Source: Acidobacteria bacterium RIFCSPLOWO2_12_FULL_68_19 (GTDB taxonomy: Bacteria; Acidobacteriota; Vicinamibacteria; Vicinamibacterales; UBA2999). Taken from it: a stretch of 64,000 bases of DNA. Within the stretch, counting starts at the first letter, position 1. Each line of letters opens with the position of its first letter. The position numbers and the translations under genes were made by a program. The notes beneath the pieces were generated by a model. The model made no database searches. It had not been told where the DNA came from and was given only the letters and a program-made list of their open reading frames with translations. Of the stretch, positions 11,307 through 18,967 are shown piece by piece. The stretch is taken from NCBI GenBank assembly GCA_001767525.1, contig MELF01000004.1, forward strand, positions 1 through 64,000. The letters run 5' to 3'.

Positions 11307-11310
11307 GTGG

Positions 11311-11388
11311 GACTCCCAATTTTCAACTCCCAATTCCCAAGACCCGGTACCCATCGCCTTGGGAGTTGGAGGCTTGGGCGTTGGAAGC
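11311..11388. repeat. Bipartite inverted repeat of TTGGGAGTTGG type
   Basis: A C-rich arm (11311-11341, units CTCCCAA/TTCCCAA) faces a G-rich arm (11358-11388, units TTGGGAG/TTGGGCG), able to form an imperfect hairpin. The same unit type recurs near 14230-14315 and 23150-23243. It fills the whole gap between lpxB and the matrixin operon. Confidence 0.75.
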
Positions 11389-11405
11389 TGACGAGCTCGC
11401 TGCCT

Positions 11406-12551
11406 CTACGCAAGACCCGCGCCGCCCGGCGCCCGCGCCGCCACCTCGAGTATCGCGTCGGCCGCCCGCTCACTCGCGCCAGGACCGCCAAGGCGTTCGC
11501 GCACCTCCCGGAGCGCCGCTCGCGTGCGCAGGTGACGATCCGTGTCGGTCAGCAGCGCGACGGCTTCACCGGCGATCCGTTCCGGCGTGCAGTCGTCTTG
11601 AATCAGTTCGGGAACGATGCGCCGCCCCGCCACCAGATTCGGCATGGCGTAGGTGTCCACCGTGAGAAACGGCTTGCCGAGACGGTACGTCAGCGGCGAC
11701 ACCCGATAGACGACCACCATCGGCCGCTCGTGGAGCGCCGCCTGCACCGTCGCGGTGCCGGATGCCGTGATGACCACGTCGGAGGAGGCGAGCACGTTGT
11801 CGGTCGCCCCGGCGACGACAACGGCCCCGGCGCCAGAGAGCGGCGCGAACAGGCCGTCGGAAAGATTCGGCGCCCGCGCCACGACGAACTGCGCCTCCTT
11901 GACCCGCGTCCGAACGAGCGCCACGGCTGCCGCCATCACCGGCGCCAGGCGCCGGAGCTCGTTCGGCCGGCTGCCCGGGAGCAGCGCCACCGTCGGCGCG
12001 TCCGGCCGGAGGCCGCGGTCCTGCAGGAAGGCGCCTCTTGCCTGGCTGACCTGCGCGAGATCGACGAGCGGGTGACCGACCAACTGCACCGGGATGCCCG
12101 CCCGCTCGTAGAACGGCGCCTCGAACGGAAAGATCACCAGGACGCGATCGACCAGCCGCCTCATCGTCTCCATTCGCCCCGGGCGCCACGCCCAGAGCTG
12201 CGGGCTGACGTAGTAGACGACGGGCACGCCGAGGCGCCGCAGCGCCGCCATGAGACGAAAATTGAAATCGGGGAAGTCAATCGCGACAAAGACGTCCGGC
12301 CGCCGGGCGCGCGCCGCGGCGACCAGCCGACGGTACATCGCGTACGAGCGCGGCAGCACCCGGATGGCCTCGGTCAGGCCGGTCACGGTCAGGCCGGTGA
12401 ACTCGCCCGCGAGCGACGCGCCAGCCGCCTCGAGCCGCCGGCCACCGAAGCCGACGATGTCCACATCCGGCGCGCGCGCGCGCAGCGCCGCCGCCAGCGC
12501 GCCGGCGTACAGGTCGCCGGACGCCTCGCCGCACGAGATCATGATCCGCAT
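11406..12551 (-). CDS. lpxB: Lipid-A-disaccharide synthase
   Basis: GT19 glycosyltransferase that condenses UDP-2,3-diacylglucosamine and lipid X to the tetraacyl disaccharide of lipid A at the inner membrane. The 381 residues match the family: N-terminal CGEASGDLYAG (7-17), AIDFPDFNFRL, YYVSPQLWAW, GHPLVD, and the nucleotide-binding C-terminal half with LLPGSRPNELRRL and ASGTATVQAAL. It starts 7 bp after the M16 gene stop on the same strand. Its presence shows LPS synthesis. lpxD is about 4 kb upstream on the same strand, separated by the M16 pair. Confidence 0.97.
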   Translation of the reverse strand: MRIMISCGEASGDLYAGALAAALRARAPDVDIVGFGGRRLEAAGASLAGEFTGLTVTGLTEAIRVLPRSYAMYRRLVAAARARRPDVFVAIDFPDFNFRLMAALRRLGVPVVYYVSPQLWAWRPGRMETMRRLVDRVLVIFPFEAPFYERAGIPVQLVGHPLVDLAQVSQARGAFLQDRGLRPDAPTVALLPGSRPNELRRLAPVMAAAVALVRTRVKEAQFVVARAPNLSDGLFAPLSGAGAVVVAGATDNVLASSDVVITASGTATVQAALHERPMVVVYRVSPLTYRLGKPFLTVDTYAMPNLVAGRRIVPELIQDDCTPERIAGEAVALLTDTDRHLRTRAALREVRERLGGPGASERAADAILEVAARAPGGAGLA

Positions 12552-12558
12552 CTCGACG

Positions 12559-14319
12559 TCAGAGCGGCTGATCGACCAGCTTCTCGTCGATGCGTGTCTT
12601 GAAGGTGACGCTCTTGATCCGGCGCTCGATGACGAGGCGGCCGTTCGACAGGCCCGAGGCGTTCTTCCGTCCCTTCGGCACGTTCACGCGCGGGTTCCCC
12701 TGGGTCTGCCCGTGGGTGAGACGCCCCGAACGGACCCGTCCGAACGGTCCCGACGGCCCAAACGGCCCGAACGAATCAGCGCGCCGTGTGTCGCGTTTGA
12801 GCGTCGCCGACATCAGATCGAGCTCCTCGATCGGGATGACCTCGACGTCGGTGAAGCCGAGGCGCTGGAGCTGCGGCACGAACGCCGCGGCGTTGCCGAC
12901 GAGCACGATCGAGAGCCGGTCGGGCCGCACGTACTGGCGGGCGACGCGCTGGATGTCGTCGGGCCGGACCGCCTGCACGCGCTCGCGGAACGTCCCAATC
13001 TCCTCGACCGGCAGGTCGTAGAAGACGACGTTCAGCACCTGGGCGGCGATGTCGCCGGGCGTCTCGATCGTCAGCGGAAAGCTGCCCGCCAGATACGCCT
13101 GCGCGTCGGAGAGCTCGTTCTGCGAGACCCGGTCGCGCTGGAGCCGCGAGAACTCCTCCACCATGAGCCGCAGCGCCTCGCCCGTCGTATCCGTTCGCGT
13201 GTCGGTCTCGGCCACGACATGGCCGGCTTGTTTCCGCGCCTCCGTGTCGGCCTGCGCGCCGTAGGTGAGGCCGCGCTCGGACCGAAGCACCCGGTGGAGC
13301 CGGTTGGCGCCCTCGCCGCCCAGAATCTTCACGGCCAGGTCGAAGGCCATGTAGTCGTCGTGCTTGCGCGGAATCGCGAGCTGGCCGATGCGAATCTCCG
13401 TCTGCACGGCGTCGGGCTTGTCCACGATCACGATCCGGCGGGTCAGCGGCGGCGGCTCGACGACGGTGACCGGCGGGACCTCGGCGGGCGGCCATTCGCC
13501 GAAGGCGCGCTCGGCCGCCGCGAACGCCTGCTCGCTCGTGACGTCGCCCACGATGGCCAGAATCATGTTGTTCGGCACGAAGTAGCGGCGGTGGAACTGC
13601 TGGAGGTCGCCGCGGGTGATCGCGGAGAGCGTCTCCGGGGTGCCGCTGTTCGGCAGCCCGTAGGGGTGGAACCCGTACACGAGTCGCTCGAACAGGACGC
13701 TCGCGACCCAGTCCGGATCGTTGCCGCTGACCTGCAGGCTCGAGATCGCCTGCTGCTTCTGCCGCTCGATCTCCTCGGCGGCGAACGCCGGATTCCGCGC
13801 CACGTCGGCCAGCAGGTTCATGCCGACGTCGAAGGAATCCTCCATGACGACGACGTTGACGAACGTGAGGTCCGAGCCCGACCCGGTGGCCAGCGCGCCG
13901 CCGATGAAATCGATGTTCTCGGCGATCGCCTGCGCGCTCCTGGTGACCGTGCCCTGATCGAGGAGCGAGGCCGCCAGGCTCGCCACGCCCACCTTGCCCG
14001 GCGGATCCTGCACCGATCCGGCCCGCACCAGCAGCCGCATGCTGACGGCCGGCTGTTCGTGGTGGAGGACGGTGATGACCTGCAGGCCGTTCGGCAGCAT
14101 CCGCACCTCGTAGGGCGGGAACTTGACGCTTCGCGCCTGGAGCGGCCGCGGCGGCGACTCGGCGGGCCAGAAGACGAACCGCCCATCGGAGGTCCGCTCG
14201 AGCTGTGCGCTCGCCGCGCTCACGCACAGGACAACTCCCAAGACGCCAACTCCCAACTTCCAAAGGGATTGGCAGCGCACCGGTTGGGCGTTGGGCGTTG
14301 GGCGTTGGGCGTTGCTCAT
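12559..14319 (-). CDS. M16 family peptidase-like protein, non-catalytic partner, exported
   Basis: A 586-residue two-lobed M16 (pitrilysin/processing peptidase) homologue. The usual zinc motif HxxEH is missing: the equivalent helix reads GVASLAASLLDQGT, typical of the non-catalytic subunit. The substrate-lobe motif SERGLTYGAQ is present. ATG at 14319 overlaps the stop of the catalytic partner (ATGA). The N-terminus (SNAQRPTPNAQ) and the signal-peptide core (LGVGVLGVVL) are encoded by TTGGGCG/TTGGGAG repeat arms, and an odd C-terminal tail of about 80 residues (SFGPFGPSGPFG...) also derives from a repeat at 12727-12775. Confidence 0.9.
   Translation of the reverse strand: MSNAQRPTPNAQPVRCQSLWKLGVGVLGVVLCVSAASAQLERTSDGRFVFWPAESPPRPLQARSVKFPPYEVRMLPNGLQVITVLHHEQPAVSMRLLVRAGSVQDPPGKVGVASLAASLLDQGTVTRSAQAIAENIDFIGGALATGSGSDLTFVNVVVMEDSFDVGMNLLADVARNPAFAAEEIERQKQQAISSLQVSGNDPDWVASVLFERLVYGFHPYGLPNSGTPETLSAITRGDLQQFHRRYFVPNNMILAIVGDVTSEQAFAAAERAFGEWPPAEVPPVTVVEPPPLTRRIVIVDKPDAVQTEIRIGQLAIPRKHDDYMAFDLAVKILGGEGANRLHRVLRSERGLTYGAQADTEARKQAGHVVAETDTRTDTTGEALRLMVEEFSRLQRDRVSQNELSDAQAYLAGSFPLTIETPGDIAAQVLNVVFYDLPVEEIGTFRERVQAVRPDDIQRVARQYVRPDRLSIVLVGNAAAFVPQLQRLGFTDVEVIPIEELDLMSATLKRDTRRADSFGPFGPSGPFGRVRSGRLTHGQTQGNPRVNVPKGRKNASGLSNGRLVIERRIKSVTFKTRIDEKLVDQPL
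14230..14315. repeat. TTGGGCG-type bipartite repeat inside a coding start
   Basis: The C-rich arm 14230-14264 (ACTCCCAA units) and G-rich arm 14282-14315 (four tandem TTGGGCG units) lie within the first 30 codons of the M16 partner gene and are translated. It belongs to the same family as 11311-11388. Confidence 0.8.
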
Positions 14320-15665
14320 CGGCCGGTCTCTCTCGGCAGCACGTGGAGCACCACGCGGTTCGACTCGTTGAAGTACGTCTTCGCCACGCGCTGCACGTCG
14401 GCGACCGTCGTCTTCATGAAGATGTCGAACTCGCCGTCGGCGGTCGTGATGTCGTTGTGGATGACCGCCGCGTGCGCCAGGTGCATCGCCTTGTCCTCGT
14501 TCGTCTCGCGGCTCAGGATGTAGTCGCGGGCGAACTGGTTCTGCGCCCGCTGCAATTCGTGCGCCGACACACCCTCGGTCTTCAGCTTCTCGAACTCGCC
14601 GATGAGCGCTTTCTCGGCGGCCTCGGGTGTCTGGCCGGGCTGGACGATGCAGACGGCGAAGAAGAGGTTCGGGTGCTCGGTGATGTTGCCGCTCCCGAAC
14701 GCGCTCAGACAGAGGCGCCGGTTGTAGATCAGCTCGCGCGAGATCCGCGCGCTCTGCCCGTCGGACAGAATCTTCGACGTGATGTGCAGCGGGTACGAGT
14801 CCGGATGCCCGTCGTAGGTCACATGGTAGGCCACGACGACCGCGGGCAGCGGCCATCCCTCCTCCACGACCGCGCGCCGCCCGCTCTTCATCGGCGGCTC
14901 CGTGGGGATGTCGCCAGGTACGCGGCGTCCCGCCTTCGGCACGCGGCCGAAGTACTGCGTCGCCAACTGGAGCGCCTGCGCCCCGTCGAAGTCGCCCACG
15001 ATCACGGCGGTGGCGTTCTCCGGCACGTAATAGGCGCCGTGGAAATCACGGACGTCGGCGATCGACGCGGCCTCGAGATCCGCCATGCTTCCGATCGTCG
15101 GGTGCTTGTACGGGTGTGTGGTGAACGCGTGATCGTAGATGATTTCCGAGAGCCGTCCGTACGGCTGGTTCTCGATCCGCATCCGCCGCTCTTCCTTGAC
15201 CACCTCCCGCTCGCGGCGGAACGCGATGTCGTCCACGCGCAGCGTCGCCATCCGGTCGGCCTCGAGCCAGAGCGCCATCGGCAGATACTGCGCCGGCAGC
15301 GTCTGCCAGAACACCGTCACGTCCTCGGTCGTATAGGCGTTGCTGCGGCCGCCGACGCTCGACACGATGGAGGTGTGGGCGTCGGGCTCCACGTTCTTCG
15401 AGCCCTTGAACATCATGTGCTCGAACAGATGGGCGAACCCGGTCCGGCCCGGCCGCTCGTTCTTCGAACCGACGTGGTACCAGACGGCGACGTGCACGAT
15501 GGGCGTCGAATGATCCTCGGACAGGACGACTCGGAGGCCGTTCGGCAGCGTGGTGATCTCGTACTGCAGCTTTGGCGGCCGGACCGCCGCCAGGACCGGC
15601 GTCAGCGCCGCGGCCGCCACGGCACAGGCCGCCAGGGCGATCGCGACGGGGAAGCAGAGGCGCAT
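14316..15665 (-). CDS. M16 family zinc peptidase, catalytic partner, exported
   Basis: A 449-residue peptidase with a signal peptide (1-27, ending PVLA-AV) and the inverted zinc motif HLFEH at residues 79-83; the downstream acidic ligand lies in the E-rich segment REREVVKEERRM. The typical M16 strand LPNGLRVVLSEDHSTP precedes it. M16B peptidases work as pairs of catalytic and non-catalytic subunits in the periplasm; the partner gene follows with a 4-bp overlap. Probably degrades short peptides or misfolded fragments; the substrate is unknown. The gap 15666-15763 upstream has no gene. Confidence 0.95.
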   Translation of the reverse strand: MRLCFPVAIALAACAVAAAALTPVLAAVRPPKLQYEITTLPNGLRVVLSEDHSTPIVHVAVWYHVGSKNERPGRTGFAHLFEHMMFKGSKNVEPDAHTSIVSSVGGRSNAYTTEDVTVFWQTLPAQYLPMALWLEADRMATLRVDDIAFRREREVVKEERRMRIENQPYGRLSEIIYDHAFTTHPYKHPTIGSMADLEAASIADVRDFHGAYYVPENATAVIVGDFDGAQALQLATQYFGRVPKAGRRVPGDIPTEPPMKSGRRAVVEEGWPLPAVVVAYHVTYDGHPDSYPLHITSKILSDGQSARISRELIYNRRLCLSAFGSGNITEHPNLFFAVCIVQPGQTPEAAEKALIGEFEKLKTEGVSAHELQRAQNQFARDYILSRETNEDKAMHLAHAAVIHNDITTADGEFDIFMKTTVADVQRVAKTYFNESNRVVLHVLPRETGR

Positions 15666-15763
15666 ATGCGCAGATTATGGCAGGAGGCGCGCGCAGCGCG
15701 GCAAAAAAGGCGCGGGCCGACCAGTCGAGGCTCTCCCGTCGCTGCACGGGAGTCGGTGGCCGG

Positions 15764-16615
15764 TCACCGGCCGACCAGCCTGAACCCGACGCTCACCCAG
15801 GAGCCGGTCCCGAATTCGAGCTGGTACGGGTCGATCCGCCGCTCCGCGCCCACGAACAGCTCGACAGCCGCGCCGCGCCCCTCCAGTCGAACGCCGCCTT
15901 CGCCGCCGACTCCATACTGCGTGCCGCGGTCGCGCGACCCGTCGACGCCCAGCACACGAACACCGCCGCCGGCGATGACGGCGGTCCGCGCGGCCACGCC
16001 CACGCGCCCGCGCGCTCGGGCGTCGACCTCCCACACGTAGTCGACGAACGACCGCTGCACGGCGCGCCGCACATCGACCCGAGTGTCGAGCGTCGTCCGG
16101 CCGCGGACCACCGCGCCCTGCACGCGGGCGCCAACCATGTTCCAGTCCACGGCCTGCCGTTTGGGGCGATCGCTCAGGTGCCGGGACACGTGATGGAACA
16201 CCCCTCCGAGCTCCACGCCGCGAGCCCGCGCGGAGAGTGCGCCCTCGAGCGTGTAGTTCCCCTGGTTGGGGTCGAACGGGCGGTACTGCTCCCCAAGCAT
16301 CGCCTGATATTCGGCCGCAAACGCCGCACGGCCGCGCCCGAAGTCGACCAAATCGATCTCGCCGCCGAACCGCGCGTCCCACACGAACCGGGGGTCGTCG
16401 CTGACGAGGTGATCGAGGCCCAGGACGAAGTCGAAGCGCGGCAGGAACTGGACGCCAGTCGTCCCGGCCGCCTGGGGTGCGGGAGCCGCCGTCTGCGCGG
16501 CCGCCGGGCCAGCGGCCACGCCACAGGCCACAGAGACCCAGAGACACAGAGAGAGACTCTGTCGTCTTGCTCTGTGTCTCCGCGCCTCTGTGGCCCATTG
16601 ACATGCGCCTCTCAC
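15764..16615 (-). CDS. Exported beta-barrel-like protein
   Basis: A 283-residue protein with signal peptide and mature chain of amphipathic strands (FDFVLGLDHLVSDD, GVELGGVFHHVSRHL, VELFVGAERRIDPYQLEFG) ending in a barrel-like SVGFRLVGR. GTG start at 16615 overlaps the lpxD stop (GTGA). The region encoding the n- and h-regions of the signal peptide (ATEARRHRA... SLSLCLWVSVACG) coincides with an inverted repeat at 16528-16593. The family was not identified. Coupling to lpxD suggests an envelope role. Confidence 0.7.
   Translation of the reverse strand: MRGACQWATEARRHRARRQSLSLCLWVSVACGVAAGPAAAQTAAPAPQAAGTTGVQFLPRFDFVLGLDHLVSDDPRFVWDARFGGEIDLVDFGRGRAAFAAEYQAMLGEQYRPFDPNQGNYTLEGALSARARGVELGGVFHHVSRHLSDRPKRQAVDWNMVGARVQGAVVRGRTTLDTRVDVRRAVQRSFVDYVWEVDARARGRVGVAARTAVIAGGGVRVLGVDGSRDRGTQYGVGGEGGVRLEGRGAAVELFVGAERRIDPYQLEFGTGSWVSVGFRLVGR
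16528..16593. repeat. 24-bp inverted repeat of CAGAGACACAGAG type
   Basis: Arms 16528-16551 and 16570-16593 match at 21 of 24 positions as reverse complements, separated by 18 bp. They lie inside the signal-peptide codons of the gene starting at 16615. Confidence 0.85.
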
Positions 16616-17652
16616 GTGGGCGGCTCTCCGGAGCCCGCCGCGCCGAGCGCCGCGAGCCGCGCTTCGAGCTCCTCGATGCGCCGCTTCAGCTCGGGCAGAC
16701 GCTTGAAGATGACCGACGCCTTGCGCCACGCGCTGCTCTCGATCGCGGGATAGCCGGCCACCATCGAGCCAGGCGGGAGCGACTTGGTGACGCCGGACTG
16801 CCCGACCGCGACGCTGCCGCGCCCGACCGTCAAGTGCCCGCCGACCCCCACCTGGCCGCCGAAGATCACGTCGTCGTCGATGTCGGTGCTTCCGGCGACG
16901 CCGACCTGGGCGGCCATCAGCACGTTGCGCCCCACCGAGACCCCGTGGCCGATCTGCACGAGGTTGTCGATCTTCGTGCCGCTCCGGATGCGTGTCTCCC
17001 CGACGGCGGGGCGGTCCACGGTCGTGTTCGCGCCGAGCTCCACGTCGTCCTCGACGACGACCCCGGCAATCTGCGGAATCTTCTCGTGCGTGCCGTCGCC
17101 GCGCCGCACGAAGCCGTAGCCGTCGGCGCCGACGACCACGCCGTTCTGGAGGATGACGCGGCTGCCGATCACGACGCGTTCGCGGATCGCCACGTTGGAA
17201 TGGATGACGCAGTCGCTGCCGATCCGCGCTCCCGGACCGATGGTGACGTTGGGAAAGACGACCGTGTTGTCACCAACCGTCACGTCTTCCCCGACGACGA
17301 CGAAGGGGCCGATCGACACGTTCCGGCCGAGGCGCGCGCCTGCGGCGACGACGGCCAGCCGATCGACCCCTGGCGCCGGCCGCCAGGGCGGCGCGAAAAG
17401 CGCCACGGCGCGGGCGAACGCCAGGTAGGGATCGCGCGTCCGCAGCATCGCGCACGGCGCCCCCGGCGCCTCGTCCCGCAGCAGTACCGCGGAGGCGCGC
17501 GTCCGCGGCAGCATCGATTCGTACTTCGGGTTGGCGAGAAACGTCAGGTCGCCGGGCTGCGCGTCCTGAATGCCCGCCACGCGCACCACCTCGATGTCGC
17601 CGTCGCCCTCGAGGCGACAGCCCAGGCGCTCGGCCAGCTCGCGCAGCTTCAC
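16612..17652 (-). CDS. lpxD: UDP-3-O-acylglucosamine N-acyltransferase
   Basis: Transfers the second 3-hydroxyacyl chain from acyl-ACP to UDP-3-O-acylglucosamine in lipid A synthesis. The 346 residues show the N-terminal uridine-binding domain (1-100, with LTFLANPKY), a left-handed beta-helix of hexapeptide repeats (about 100-305; VGRNVSIGPFVVVGEDV and similar), the catalytic His in VQIGHGVSVG (H236), and a C-terminal coiled helix (LKRRIEELEARLAAL). It is coupled to the downstream barrel-like gene, and a membrane protein gene ends 9 bp upstream. Confidence 0.97.
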   Translation of the reverse strand: MKLRELAERLGCRLEGDGDIEVVRVAGIQDAQPGDLTFLANPKYESMLPRTRASAVLLRDEAPGAPCAMLRTRDPYLAFARAVALFAPPWRPAPGVDRLAVVAAGARLGRNVSIGPFVVVGEDVTVGDNTVVFPNVTIGPGARIGSDCVIHSNVAIRERVVIGSRVILQNGVVVGADGYGFVRRGDGTHEKIPQIAGVVVEDDVELGANTTVDRPAVGETRIRSGTKIDNLVQIGHGVSVGRNVLMAAQVGVAGSTDIDDDVIFGGQVGVGGHLTVGRGSVAVGQSGVTKSLPPGSMVAGYPAIESSAWRKASVIFKRLPELKRRIEELEARLAALGAAGSGEPPT

Positions 17653-17661
17653 CGCGCCGCC

Positions 17662-18345
17662 CTACGCATGGCGGACCGCCACGCGCTCGAAGAAGGTCGA
17701 GAGGTTCGGCAGCCGGAGCCGCGCGGCGATGTCGTGGACCCGGGCGGCGCGCGCCGGCGATTCCATCGTGAAAAGGTCGCGCAGCTCGGTCAGCGGCGGA
17801 CAGGGCCGCCCCGACCAGGACGCGCGGCACAACCCGTGCACGGCGCCCCGCATCGACAGCCAGTGGCCGACAACACGGAAGGCGAAGTAGTACGCCAGGA
17901 AGTTGGGCCCCGGGACGAGCGCGACCGGACCCGACAGGATGAGCCCCAGCATGTCGATGACGAGCCATTTCCGGTGGCGCTCGTAATCGCGCTGCAGGAT
18001 GCGCCGAACGAGCGCCATCACCTGGTCGAACGTCATGTCCGGCGGATGCACCGCCACCGCCGTGGCCTGCCGTCGCAGGTTCCAGAGGAGCCGCTGTTCC
18101 GCGATCCGCTGCGCCACCCACCCGAGCGCGCGATCCTGGATCCGGTGGTACGTCCCGCGCGCCGCATCGGCGGCATCCCGGCGCTGGCGTTCTTCGGCCG
18201 CGCGCAGCGTCGCTTTGAAGCGCTGCCGCAGGCTTCCGAAGATGCCGGTCGCAGGGATCTGGTCGGCGTCCGGTTCGTTGTCGCCGGCCGGTTCACAGTA
18301 GAGCTCGTGCCGATCGCGGCCGATCGGGATGACGTACACGTCCAT
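17662..18345 (-). CDS. Membrane-associated protein, possibly Mit_KHE1-like
   Basis: A 227-residue protein starting MDVYVIPIGRDRHELYCE. A long hydrophobic hairpin near residues 138-175 (LVIDMLGLILSGPVALVPGP, NFLAYYFAFRVVGHWLS) follows an Arg-rich helical region. The N-terminal strand plus this hairpin recall the family named after mitochondrial K+/H+ exchange-related proteins, but this is a weak recollection and no function is shown. It ends 9 bp before lpxD. Upstream lies the repeat array 18378-18672. Confidence 0.6.
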   Translation of the reverse strand: MDVYVIPIGRDRHELYCEPAGDNEPDADQIPATGIFGSLRQRFKATLRAAEERQRRDAADAARGTYHRIQDRALGWVAQRIAEQRLLWNLRRQATAVAVHPPDMTFDQVMALVRRILQRDYERHRKWLVIDMLGLILSGPVALVPGPNFLAYYFAFRVVGHWLSMRGAVHGLCRASWSGRPCPPLTELRDLFTMESPARAARVHDIAARLRLPNLSTFFERVAVRHA

Positions 18346-18377
18346 CACTCCTGACGATAGCAAAACTCCCGGCACAA

Positions 18378-18672
18378 GTGCGATGGTGCGACGGTGCGAG
18401 GGTGCGAGGGTGCGTCCGACGGTGCGAAAGTGCAACGGTGCCAGGGTATCAGGGTCCGACAGTGCCAAGACCCGACGACGGTGCCAAAGTGGGAACGACA
18501 ACCCAGGGTGCGTGCGACGGTGCAACGAAGCGTCCGACGCGCTGGGGAGATGCGCGGGTGCAGGACTGTGCACCGTCGCACCCGCACCGTCGCACCCGCA
18601 CCGTCGCACCGTCGCACCGTCGGACGCACCCTCGCACCCTCGCACCCTCGCACCCTCGCACCCTCGCACCCT
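18378..18672. repeat. Inverted pair of GTGCGASG 8-bp tandem arrays
   Basis: The left arm (from 18378) is a tandem array with an 8-bp period, GTGCGAYG/GTGCGAGG, with 12-bp variants GTGCGTCCGACG, degenerating towards about 18475. The right arm (about 18568-18672) is the reverse complement (CACCCTCG, CACCGTCG). The two arms could form a hairpin of over 100 bp. No gene is visible in this roughly 300-bp gap. The same family occurs at 50951-51043, 59882-60052 and 60527-60617. Confidence 0.9.
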
Positions 18673-18679
18673 CTTGCGT

Positions 18680-18913
18680 CTAGCGTCTGCGCCGCTGCGG
18701 TGGTCCCGGAGGCAGGTCGACGGGGACCGGCGGGCGACCCGCAGCCTCCCGGGCGCCGGCGACCATCGCCGCGACAGAGGCAATCGCGTCGCCCAGGCGG
18801 CGCTCGAGCACCGGTCCGGCTGAGGAGAAGAAGCCGGCGAAGTATGCCTCGTCGTACACCGCACGGGCGCCGATTGCCTCGCGGTCGTGCTCCAGAATCC
18901 CGCGGACGAGCAC
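18680..18913 (-). CDS. Small hypothetical ORF
   Basis: A 77-residue frame with GTG start at 18913, containing a plausible helical segment (DREAIGARAVYDEAYFAGFF, then LERRLGDAIASVAAMVAG) and a Pro/Arg-rich tail. The frame is the in-frame continuation after the TGA stop of the 5'-nucleotidase gene. No Shine-Dalgarno sequence is evident. It could be a small gene, or the remnant of a longer one whose start has decayed. No family recognised. Confidence 0.35.
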   Translation of the reverse strand: MLVRGILEHDREAIGARAVYDEAYFAGFFSSAGPVLERRLGDAIASVAAMVAGAREAAGRPPVPVDLPPGPPQRRRR

Positions 18914-18967
18914 GCCCGGCAGGAACAGCGGGAGTCCGGAACCTGTCGCGGTGCGACGAGGCGTCGC

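Noticed and set aside
18378-18672. Possible CRISPR array
   Set aside because: Units are 7-12 bp in direct tandem without unique spacers, and no cas genes are near.
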